Below are positions 24,487 through 32,518 of a DNA stretch of 64,000 nucleotides, piece after piece. The stretch lies in assembly GCF_003130405.1 (NCBI RefSeq), contig NZ_QEAS01000007.1, forward strand, positions 157,536 through 221,535. Direction: 5' to 3'. The notes under the pieces were generated by a model. That model was not told the origin of the DNA. It did no database searches and worked only from the letters and a program-made list of their open reading frames with translations. Made by a program: the position numbers and the translations under genes. Each line of letters begins with the position of its first letter. The stretch's first letter is position 1. This stretch comes from Pararcticibacter amylolyticus (GTDB lineage Bacteria; Bacteroidota; Bacteroidia; Sphingobacteriales; Sphingobacteriaceae).

Positions 24487-27341
24487 TTAGATGCCAAAGA
24501 AAGATTTCAGCACCGTGGCCACCACCACTAGGAACACACAGCTCCCGAACCATGCCGCGGCAACCTTGTTGGTATCCGGCTCCCCGCTATTCCACTTGGA
24601 ATACACCTTAATCGCACCGATCAGGCCCAATACCGCACCAATGGCATACATCAGGTTGCACCCGGCTTCAAAGTAACTGGTCACCTTACTGGTCGCCTCC
24701 TGAATACGTAGGATAATTCCTCGACGCCTTGTTGTATTTCTACAGTAGGTTTTCGTGTCATCTCCTCCAAACCGTACGTACCTGTCTCCAGGTATACGGC
24801 TTTCCACTAATATCCGCAGTCTAACTTCCATGATGAATCTTTTTGTGACAGGGTACGCATACCGCCATCGTTTTCCTTGCACGACCAATCATTTTGATTT
24901 CCCACGCCTCTTTCTTGGGGCGTTCTTTGAGGTCACTGATTTTCCTGACATGGTGCATTTGTAAGGGCACATCTGTCACACCACATAGTTCGCATGAACG
25001 GGCGTTTAGCCTATCTATCATGCTGGTATGTGCGTGTCTCCCCGTATATTTCGGGAACTCGTCAACCCGTGCGGTCAATGCTTCATCACGTTTTTGAAAA
25101 CCACGATTGTAGAATATTCTCATCCTGTTACGGCCTTTTTTGTCCGTATATCTAATGGTGAACTCTCCGTTGATTTTGAACTTATCCAGTACTTGCCCGG
25201 TGAACAGCCTGTATTTTCGACCATAGGTTTTGTACATGCTGTATTCCATGAAGTAGTGGAAAGAGTTAATCGCACCAGCATTTAAGGCAATAGAGTAGTA
25301 GTTGTAGAAGCCTATGATTTCAGAGTTGTACTGGCTGATGATTTCTAAGTCATCTTTATTAAGCAGCCATGGCCTCGATTTTGGTTTCCAATGTTGCTGA
25401 CTGTCGTAGTGTTTGAATTCTACAGCGCCATAGTACATCAGCTTTTCCTTCATCTTATCTTCCGGCATTTTCAGTACTACCCGTTTGTTATAGATGCGTT
25501 CTAACCGTCCTGATTTATTATCCCTTTTGGTTAGGTTGGATTTCTTTACATTAACATCGTATGAAAGGAATCTCGCTGCGTTTTCCGAGTGGGTAATCAG
25601 CGTTTTCTCTTCCGAGAGTTCCAATTGCAACGTATCATGCAGAAAGGTTTTGATGTCTTCCTTTATGCGTTTGCAATCTTCTTTATCACCGATTATTCCC
25701 ACTAAAAAGTCATCAGCGTACCTGACGTATTTCAGTCGTCTGTAATTGCTGTCCATATCTTGACCGTAGGGTATCATTACTCTTTCACGTTCTATTAGCC
25801 TTATTTGGCTGATGAGTTCTTTTCTTTCGTTCTCATCACTTGTGATTTTCAATTTGTTTACCAGTCTGATTTTCATCGTACCGATTTTTGAGCTTTCAGG
25901 GGTTTGTTTCCTTGATTCGCCTTTATCGAATGTTTGGGCATATTCTTTCATGTATTTGTCCAGTTTATCGAGATAGATATTAGCCAGTATAGGGCTGATT
26001 ATCCCACCTTGCGGTGTCCCGCTGTACGTTTTATGAAAGACCCAATCTTCAACATAACCTGCGTTCAGGAACTTCCTTATCAGTCGGATAAATCGGTCGT
26101 CTGCAATGCGTTCCCGCAGGATATTGATAAGCACCTCATGTTGGATGTTATCAAAGAATCCTTTGATATCGCCTTCAACGAACCATTTGACCCCTCTGTA
26201 GGTCGTTTTGATTTGCATTAATGCGGTATGACAGCTTCGTTTGGGACGGAAACCGTGAGAGCAATGTTCAAATTGCCCTTCGTAGATGGCTTCCAGTATC
26301 ATTCTTACTATCTCCTGCACCAACTTATCATCGAATGCTGGTATGCCCAATGGACGTTTCTTCCCATTTTTCTTTGGGATGTATGTCCGTCTTGCCGGGC
26401 ATGGCTGGTACGATTCATCACGAATGGTACCCATCAGTTTTTCAATCCGTTCCAAGCTCATCCCATCGACAGTACTGCCGTCTGAGCCGGGTGTCATGTT
26501 GCCGGGTTTCGCATAAATGCGCTGGTAGGCTACATGGTACATTTCCGGATTAAAAAGAATCCTGTATAGCTTTTCAAACCGGTAGCTTGAAACCATACTG
26601 TGTTTTGTTAGACTGTTCAATACTTTTTGCGGACTTCTCATAATGTCTCACACATTTTCCTTTATTAGTATTAAAAGATATTAGCTGCTTCCCTTCGCCA
26701 TGTACAGGGCGTTACCCTGCTCAGACTACTACGGAAGCTCCGTTACCATATCGGATTTTCAGAAACTGCTCTCATAGCCGCGCCAGCGGCATTCCGACTT
26801 AGGTAATCCCCAGTTAACTGCTTAGTAACTATGGCTCGACAAATTGTCGGATATGACTTCCGCCTTTTCCTGCTTATTGCAGTTGTGCTGTAATTTGTTC
26901 TATGGTCTCTAATCACGCCGGGCTAAAAGAGACTATTACAGTATGACGAGTTTAGTTATCTTACGTCATAGACACGGTTGGGGCCACTCGGGCTATCATT
27001 TGGTTAGTATGAACCTTATCCTCGTATTTGTCTTTTCATCTCCCCATTCAGTCGCAGCCTGATAACTGGCTGACTCATGGCTTTACCGACATGCTGTTTT
27101 CCCCGGTATTGGTTTCCCTCACGGATAAGTCGGTGATGATGGATTTTTAAAGAACACTAATCCAGTTTCTTGCCAAAGAAACATTTACTAAGCAGCCCTA
27201 TCTGGGCGCACCTGCCGAACCATCCTGGGCCAGTAACGGGATACTGCACAGCAGGTTATAGACGCAAAGCGTCATGGTTAGCAATAATCCTTTAGCGATC
27301 AGTCTTTTGCGCTCTGGTTGTTTTTCAAAGTTTTTTTTCAT
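24487..27341 (-). CDS. traE: TraE (DUF4134), split by a group II intron
   Basis: Exon 1 is 27212-27341 and exon 2 is 24487-24707. Joined, they give 351 bp, an exact 116-residue frame: MKKNFEKQPERKRLIAKGLL… signal …AQDGSAG|GIQEATSKV…, then LMYAIGAVLGLIGAIKVYSKWN and FLVVVATVLKSFFGI, which are the DUF4134 blocks. The junction falls after the first base of the second Gly codon. Small membrane protein, VirB2/pilin-like position. Without splicing, exon 1 runs only three codons into the intron before a stop. Confidence 0.85.
24769..24804 (-). ncRNA. Group II intron domain V hairpin
   Basis: On the minus strand AAGCCGTATACCTG-GAGA-CAGGTACGTACGGTTT forms the 34-nt domain V with a GNRA-type loop and a 2-nt bulge, the catalytic core of the ribozyme. 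Domain VI and the branch-point region follow before the 24708 splice site. Confidence 0.8.
24821..26641 (-). CDS. ltrA: Group II intron reverse transcriptase/maturase
   Basis: 606 residues. RT fingers and palm run through KKNGKKRPLGIPAFDDKLVQE, GFRPKRSCHTAL and the catalytic YADD (near residue 309). Domain X follows, and a C-terminal HNH endonuclease carries C-x2-C at CELC and CVPC with HH and HKKIHH (about 545-606). Splices the intron from traE pre-mRNA and mediates retrohoming. All key residues are present, so it is probably active. Contained wholly inside the intron. Confidence 0.95.
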   Translation of the reverse strand: MRSPQKVLNSLTKHSMVSSYRFEKLYRILFNPEMYHVAYQRIYAKPGNMTPGSDGSTVDGMSLERIEKLMGTIRDESYQPCPARRTYIPKKNGKKRPLGIPAFDDKLVQEIVRMILEAIYEGQFEHCSHGFRPKRSCHTALMQIKTTYRGVKWFVEGDIKGFFDNIQHEVLINILRERIADDRFIRLIRKFLNAGYVEDWVFHKTYSGTPQGGIISPILANIYLDKLDKYMKEYAQTFDKGESRKQTPESSKIGTMKIRLVNKLKITSDENERKELISQIRLIERERVMIPYGQDMDSNYRRLKYVRYADDFLVGIIGDKEDCKRIKEDIKTFLHDTLQLELSEEKTLITHSENAARFLSYDVNVKKSNLTKRDNKSGRLERIYNKRVVLKMPEDKMKEKLMYYGAVEFKHYDSQQHWKPKSRPWLLNKDDLEIISQYNSEIIGFYNYYSIALNAGAINSFHYFMEYSMYKTYGRKYRLFTGQVLDKFKINGEFTIRYTDKKGRNRMRIFYNRGFQKRDEALTARVDEFPKYTGRHAHTSMIDRLNARSCELCGVTDVPLQMHHVRKISDLKERPKKEAWEIKMIGRARKTMAVCVPCHKKIHHGS

Positions 27342-27439
27342 ACCTATTGATTTGATTTCCTCTAATGGGCAGCCATTCATGCCGCCGTTACCTGCGGTAA
27401 GGAAAAGCAGATCAATACTTGTTCTACTAAAAAACAGCG

Positions 27440-27919
27440 TTACAGCCAAAGACTTTCCAGTTCCTCTTCGGACAAAAAGAACGGTACATGTTCGCGGATA
27501 AAATCATTTAGCAGTTCACGCGAAGCCTCCGGTATCGGGTATCGATCCCTTATCGAACGGAAAAGTGCATAGAATTCCTCCTTGCCGCCCAGGTCGCGTT
27601 CGATCTCACGGCAGGCCGATTTGATTTCTTCCTGCACGTCCGGCAACACGCCAAGCCTTGACTGTTCAGGTAATCCGAAAGAAAAATCTCCGGCATCAAC
27701 CACACTTACCCCTCGTTCCAAAGCCCGTTTGCCCATCAGGTCGTCTTTAGGCACGTTTTCCAGCACATCCACTTCATCCTGCCAGCCGTGCGGCAGGGGC
27801 ACGTCTGTGGCTGGTGTTTTTTTGCGATAGAACAGGAGCCATACACCGGCGTACCAGACCAGGCTCAATACCGCTGCGGCAAGCAAAAATTCCTGCCATG
27901 AAAAATTGTTGAATAGCAT
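27440..27919 (-). CDS. Membrane-anchored hypothetical, first gene of the tra operon
   Basis: 159 residues: one N-terminal transmembrane helix (about 11-30) and an acidic soluble tail. It is the first gene after the dyad promoter and the leader hairpin and precedes traE. It may correspond to an early tra gene (traC/D slot), but I recognise no family. Confidence 0.6.
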   Translation of the reverse strand: MLFNNFSWQEFLLAAAVLSLVWYAGVWLLFYRKKTPATDVPLPHGWQDEVDVLENVPKDDLMGKRALERGVSVVDAGDFSFGLPEQSRLGVLPDVQEEIKSACREIERDLGGKEEFYALFRSIRDRYPIPEASRELLNDFIREHVPFFLSEEELESLWL

Positions 27920-27935
27920 AAAATATTGTTTTTAA

Positions 27936-27957
27936 CCTGCCGCTCCATTACGGCAGG
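27936..27957 (-). promoter_or_regulatory. Leader hairpin before the tra operon
   Basis: CCTGCCG/CGGCAGG arms with an 8-nt loop lie in the expected 5' untranslated region, 16 bp before the first ATG. No T tract follows on the minus strand, so translational control is more likely than termination. Function is inference. Confidence 0.5.
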
Positions 27958-27968
27958 CTTGACGATGA

Positions 27969-28014
27969 CAAAGTTTAGGAACCTGCAAAAACCTTTATCT
28001 CTAGTAGCTATAAA
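27969..28014 (-). promoter_or_regulatory. Promoter of the tra operon: dyad plus -7 box
   Basis: Imperfect 21-bp dyad (27994-28014, TTTATCT-CTAGTAG-CTATAAA, 16 of 20 positions paired), then exactly 17 nt, then AAACTTTG (27969-27976), a weak -7 box with the first T missing. There is no TTTG -33 box; the dyad covers that place. Same layout at 54185-54230 and 54251-54296. Confidence 0.7.
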
Positions 28015-28055
28015 TAAATAATAAGCCACAGATTTACAATACTATACGGCTTTTA

Positions 28056-28916
28056 CTATTCGGGCATGGAAACACTTTTATCGATGTATTCCATCAGCAT
28101 TTCCTGCATCGAATCCAGGTATTTGAGCTTGCTGAGCCGTTTGCGGTTCTTGATCTCGCGCAAACGGTTGGCGGGTATACCGATTTCCAGTCCAAAGGCT
28201 TCTTCCAGCCAGCGAAAAATCTCCGTTAACCCGGCCTTGCCATCGTTCAGCTGTTTGGTCAGGTAGAGCGCATAACCCAATTCGACCAAGTTGATCGAAT
28301 CGCCCGTCCATCGAAAAGTTTTTAGTGAAGCTCCTGCAGAAACAGCTAGAACCGGAGCCGGTCGATCCAGCTCCTTTAATTGTTCCAGGATAAATTCCTG
28401 TAATAGCTCGTAGGCGATAAACTTTGCAAATAGATAATCCCCAGCCGTAGAAAAGCCGGGATCGAGTTCCGGTACTTCGGGGATGAAGACCGGCTGTACC
28501 TCTGCGCCGCGCAGGAAAAGGATCTCATCCATTTCGGTAAAACCTGACCGGTAATACCCGTAGTGAAAAGCATGTTGCTTGAAAAAGCGGGATATGAATT
28601 TAAGTTCCTCTAGCCAGTAATCGCGGAGCATTTGTTCTGTACCTGACGGTTTGCCGTTCATCAAGCCAAACCAACAGGCCAGGAATATTTTTTGCGCATA
28701 GTATTCGGGCTTTTCAAATTTGAAAAAATAGATCTCATCAAATTTGTCTTTGAAGGCCATCGCTGTTTTTTCACTTCGGGCAAAGGCCAGGAACTCGGAG
28801 ATCAGCGACATGGCCTGGTTAAATTTTTCCACCAGGGTCAGCCCGTCATTAGCGGTAATGGATCTTACTTCCGCACATAATTCACGAAAGGCAACTTTAA
28901 GGGTTTTCTTCCTCAT
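28056..28916 (-). CDS. rteC: RteC-family ICE regulator
   Basis: 286 residues matching RteC, which in CTnDOT promotes excision-gene expression. Visible blocks are FHYGYYRSGFTEMDEILFLRG near 120 and FRWTGDSINLVELGYALYLTKQLN near 200, followed by the basic EIKNRKRLSKLKYLD region with likely DNA-binding function. It is leftward and upstream of the tra operon. It may be the activator acting through the CTAGTAG dyads, but this is untested. Confidence 0.8.
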   Translation of the reverse strand: MRKKTLKVAFRELCAEVRSITANDGLTLVEKFNQAMSLISEFLAFARSEKTAMAFKDKFDEIYFFKFEKPEYYAQKIFLACWFGLMNGKPSGTEQMLRDYWLEELKFISRFFKQHAFHYGYYRSGFTEMDEILFLRGAEVQPVFIPEVPELDPGFSTAGDYLFAKFIAYELLQEFILEQLKELDRPAPVLAVSAGASLKTFRWTGDSINLVELGYALYLTKQLNDGKAGLTEIFRWLEEAFGLEIGIPANRLREIKNRKRLSKLKYLDSMQEMLMEYIDKSVSMPE

Positions 28917-29209
28917 ATAGGTATGATTAAATGAACCCGTACGGCACCTGTTTACTGGTATCTACTTGCACACCGCACGGAAAACGTACACTTTTTTCAT
29001 AGGCATTCTCATTTTAAAAAAATCACTATTGGAGCAGATCACAACTTATGCGAATGCCCCAAATGTGCGCCTCTTCAAGAAAAATCATCTACGCAAAACC
29101 ACTATTTCTGCTACGCAAAAGCATCCGTAAATACAAAAACGGCCCTCCGCATTCCGGAAAAGCCGCTTTAAAACAAAATAAAAAAACGATAAGTATCAGA
29201 CGCCCTCGG
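28917..29209. promoter_or_regulatory. rteC upstream region with direct repeats
   Basis: Two exact copies of CTACGCAAAA (29089-29098, 29111-29120) start 22 bp apart, i.e. two helical turns, and suggest binding sites for a regulator on one face of the DNA. No gene is supported here. Confidence 0.4.
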
Positions 29210-30139
29210 TCAGGGCATCTCCAATTTGGCCATCAGTTGCTGTCGGGTCGAAACTTCTGCTTTTTCGTGGATAAACTGAATGTGCTTACCCAAAGTACCG
29301 ATGGAAATACAGAGCATATCGGCGATCTCCGCCCGCGAATAACCCTGGCGAATCAGGCGCACCACTTCGAGTTCGCGTTCGGTAAACCGGTACAATAAGA
29401 TATTCCGCTCAAAAGCCTGTGAGAAAGGCACCTTGTTTTGCAATTCCAATAACCGTTCTTTATCCAAACGCTCCGCACGTATTGAGCGGGAAATGAAAAT
29501 AAAAGTGGTAAACAAAAAGCCCAGGTTGGTGACCAGAACTTCGACCCATTGTGTGACGTGCAGCCATGAAAAAACACTCATCAACACCCACGGTGCAACA
29601 GAGCAGTACACCAACATCATTTCCAGCTTCGTATTGTACTGGCCATCCTGTTTTTCTTCATCGAACATTCTACGGACCGCCACCAGAATTACCCATATTA
29701 AAACGATTGAATACAGAAACGGCACCGGCATTCCCCACGTAATCGCCTTTTCCAGATCAGCGGTCAGCGGATAAACGACCAGGAACGCGGTCACATAAGG
29801 TAACAATAAAAACAGCGGTACACCCACCAACGCATGCCAGCGTAGGGAGGAAACCCCAAATCCCTTGAAGAAAAAAAAGGGAAAATAAGAAGCCATTAAA
29901 AACCCGCCGCCATAGGCAATGATATTCTGCGTCATAACCGGCAGCCAGCGAATATTGGGATCGGGAAAAAAACCACCGGTCACATTATAGAAGATCAGCA
30001 AGGCCAGCAACACCAGATACCAGAACCGCGACTTGTCATCCGGCCAGGCCAAATAGTGCGTCACCTGATAAAAAAGAAAACAACATTCAATCACGACGAT
30101 CACTAACGTAACGCCGTGCATTTCTCCAAAAGCAAACAT
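29210..30139 (-). CDS. Membrane-bound LuxR-type regulator
   Basis: 309 residues. About seven transmembrane helices fill the first 220 residues (first at VTLVIVVIECCFLFY). The C-terminal 65 residues form a LuxR-type helix-turn-helix: FTERELEVVRLIRQGYSRAEIADMLCISIGTLGKHIQFIHEKA. This architecture is common in Sphingobacteriaceae and presumably senses a membrane signal. It starts 20 bp after the GNAT gene, so the two may be one unit. Confidence 0.8.
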   Translation of the reverse strand: MFAFGEMHGVTLVIVVIECCFLFYQVTHYLAWPDDKSRFWYLVLLALLIFYNVTGGFFPDPNIRWLPVMTQNIIAYGGGFLMASYFPFFFFKGFGVSSLRWHALVGVPLFLLLPYVTAFLVVYPLTADLEKAITWGMPVPFLYSIVLIWVILVAVRRMFDEEKQDGQYNTKLEMMLVYCSVAPWVLMSVFSWLHVTQWVEVLVTNLGFLFTTFIFISRSIRAERLDKERLLELQNKVPFSQAFERNILLYRFTERELEVVRLIRQGYSRAEIADMLCISIGTLGKHIQFIHEKAEVSTRQQLMAKLEMP

Positions 30140-30159
30140 ACAAGTAGATAGGTTTATGT

Positions 30160-30747
30160 TTACGGTTGAAGTTCAGTTGGCCGGTTAAGGAAATATAAAA
30201 GGTAGCCAAGATCGATCGTGCCATAAACCGAGAACCCCGAACGGATATACCAGGGCAGATTGCGCTCCGTAGAAGTTTCCAGCATCACGAATCGACCGGC
30301 TGCCTCGCTGATCTCGACCACTTTGTCCATCAATAACGTTCCCAATCCATTGCGCTGAAAAGCCGGATCAACCCCAATAAACCAAAGGTAGGCACTTTTG
30401 CCCGGCAACTGCATTGCTTTGATCTTACCCTCGCGCGACAGCACTTTCCCGATACCCATGATGCCTACGCAATTCCAGATCAGCGAAAGATCAAGCGTAA
30501 GAGAAGTAAAATCGGTTTTTTTAAGTTCAGGATAAAGGATCAACGCACAACCTTTGAAGTCTTCGGTAACCAGCACTTCACCATAACGATAACAAACCTC
30601 AAATGCATAGTCCATCAACCATTTGATCTTTTGCTTGCTGTCCTCTCCATTACCGGCGATGTATAAAACACTCAAGTTATCGGCAAATGCCCGCGACAAT
30701 ATTTCTGAAACCGCCGTCTTATCGGCTGGGTAAGCTTTTCTGATCAT
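30160..30747 (-). CDS. GNAT-family N-acetyltransferase
   Basis: 195 residues, starting MIRKAYPADKTAVSEILSRAF. Acetyl-CoA motif QRNGLGTLLMDKVVE near residue 132, preceded by the strand AYLWFIGVDPAF. Ends with SGFSVYGTIDLG. Substrate unknown. Likely paired with the LuxR regulator downstream. Confidence 0.8.
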   Translation of the reverse strand: MIRKAYPADKTAVSEILSRAFADNLSVLYIAGNGEDSKQKIKWLMDYAFEVCYRYGEVLVTEDFKGCALILYPELKKTDFTSLTLDLSLIWNCVGIMGIGKVLSREGKIKAMQLPGKSAYLWFIGVDPAFQRNGLGTLLMDKVVEISEAAGRFVMLETSTERNLPWYIRSGFSVYGTIDLGYLLYFLNRPTELQP

Positions 30748-30937
30748 TGGATATTTATCATAGGTAAATTATTAAAATCAAATTCTCTTGGAAGCGAAAA
30801 CTCAAAGCCAAGAAAGCGCCACCCGCACCGGTGACGCCTCTACTACTACTAACTATTAACTAATCTTATAAAGAACAAACGTGCTTAAGACCAAACCTTC
30901 ATTGCCATCTCATTTCTTACTTCACTTGTAATCGTTG

Positions 30938-32518
30938 TCAGTCGTTTTTTAGTCCACCTTTTAAATACTTGTTCCCCTTTGCAATGATTGGTATCGCCGA
31001 TTCTTGATAGATCGCAAGGCCATATCCCCGGAGGGCATCCATTGTATCCATCTGGTGCATTTTTGGCTGCATAGCTTTGCCATCGCCTTCTTTAAAATTA
31101 TTTTTATAAAACTGGTTAGCGCCACCCAAAATGGGTTTAACGGCAAGCAGTTCAGTGGTATGGTCTTTAAAAACCGGGGTAACCCGTTCCTGGGGCGCAC
31201 GTGATAGCATACCTGCAAACGTATTTTTCCGGTAAATGCCATTCTCAGACCAGTCGCGAAGCGAAAAGCCGGATAAAAATTGGTTACCGATCACCGTGTA
31301 GCGGCCATGATTGACCTCCGGAAAAAAGTCCACATAATCATTGTCATAAAACACGTTCTTTTTTACCAAAGTCCCCTGTGCCATCCAGTCGAGCCATAGG
31401 CCGACAAAAGCACCATGCACCCGGTTACCGGAAATCTCTATATCAATGGCACCATGAAACTTCATACCCGCCATTTCTGCCCCATAGAAATTGCGTCTTT
31501 TGTAGATGTCATGTATAACGTTGTTCAGTATCCGTGAATAAGCCGCTCCGAAACTGCCGCATATGCCCGCTGCACCACAATTATAGATCTTATTGTTCCG
31601 TACCAGGTGCGAGCCGATGTTCCCTTTATTCCATCCGCCAGCGATCACCCGAATAATCATTTCGTTATAAACCACCGACCCGTCTTTCGACATGTCCGCA
31701 GACCAGACATTTTGGCCCGAAGCCCGATCTTTTCCCAGAGTGATGCCTACGCATTTGCTGTCCGAGATCACATTGTCCTCGATCACCCAGCCCTTGCTCC
31801 AGTTCGTTCCGATCAAGCCAACTTGCTCTGCCGTGGGTGGCGCCCACTGCGTTGCGGCCTGGGATAAATGAAAACCCCGGACGGTAATGTAATTTACGCC
31901 TGTTTTTTGCGGATAAAAGCAAGCCGGGCGCACATTGATCTCCACCAAAGCATTATTGGGATTGGTGTTGCCGAAGTTGGCCTGTATGACCGTACTGTCA
32001 CCTGAATACCTGCAGCTCCACGAGTTTTCATCCCTGACGTTTAACCTTTCCTCCAGTGCTTTTCCGTTCAGGTATACTTCACCGGTATGCAGCTGCATTT
32101 CTTTCGGAAAGAACCAATCGCCAAAAATGATATCATTATATGGATTGTATTCGCCAAAAAATCGATCCGGTAATCGCTTTTCCCATACACCGTTACCAAG
32201 CGATGCCCAATCCCTAACTACTTCCGATCCTTTGATCTCCACCAGCTCTCCAGGTGCAGCCCGGAACGTGATCCGGTGGTCTGCATCCGTACCTGAAAAA
32301 GCTGGCGCAACCCATTCCCGGTAGGTTCCGGCGTGTACCGTCACGACATCGCCGGGCCGGGCAAGCGCCGCAGCGTGGTTAATCGTCAAGAACGGTGTAC
32401 TCTTCGTACCGGGATTGGCGTTGCTGCCATTTTTGGCGACATGGTATTCCGCTGCAATGAGCCTCGTGGCGCAAAGCATTACAGCTAATAGCGATAAAAG
32501 CTTTTTACTCATCATCAA
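30938..32518 (-). CDS. Secreted right-handed beta-helix protein (lyase/hydrolase-like)
   Basis: 526 residues with a signal peptide (…CATRLIAAEYHVAKNGSNANPGT; DUF1565-like opening) and parallel beta-helix repeats (GNKIYNCGAAGICGSFG, NVIHDIYKRRNF, ISGNRVHGAFVGLWLDWMA). Such proteins are polysaccharide lyases or glycosidases. It overlaps the GH2 gene start by 4 bp and is the last gene of the utilisation locus. Substrate not determined. Confidence 0.75.
   Translation of the reverse strand: MMMSKKLLSLLAVMLCATRLIAAEYHVAKNGSNANPGTKSTPFLTINHAAALARPGDVVTVHAGTYREWVAPAFSGTDADHRITFRAAPGELVEIKGSEVVRDWASLGNGVWEKRLPDRFFGEYNPYNDIIFGDWFFPKEMQLHTGEVYLNGKALEERLNVRDENSWSCRYSGDSTVIQANFGNTNPNNALVEINVRPACFYPQKTGVNYITVRGFHLSQAATQWAPPTAEQVGLIGTNWSKGWVIEDNVISDSKCVGITLGKDRASGQNVWSADMSKDGSVVYNEMIIRVIAGGWNKGNIGSHLVRNNKIYNCGAAGICGSFGAAYSRILNNVIHDIYKRRNFYGAEMAGMKFHGAIDIEISGNRVHGAFVGLWLDWMAQGTLVKKNVFYDNDYVDFFPEVNHGRYTVIGNQFLSGFSLRDWSENGIYRKNTFAGMLSRAPQERVTPVFKDHTTELLAVKPILGGANQFYKNNFKEGDGKAMQPKMHQMDTMDALRGYGLAIYQESAIPIIAKGNKYLKGGLKND

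Larger units (their letters stand above)
24708..27211 (-). mobile_element. Group II intron inserted in traE
   Basis: 2504 bp with a 5' end GTGCGCCCAGATAGGG, the classic GUGYG start, and a 3' end …CCTAC (AY rule). It encodes an RT/maturase at 24821-26641, and a domain V hairpin lies near the 3' end (24769-24804). Removing it restores the traE frame exactly, so boundaries are confident. The 570 bp before the RT ORF would hold domains I-IV. Confidence 0.92.

Noticed and set aside
27198-27449. 83-codon ORF
   Set aside because: Only its second half is real: it is traE exon 1 running a few codons into the intron.
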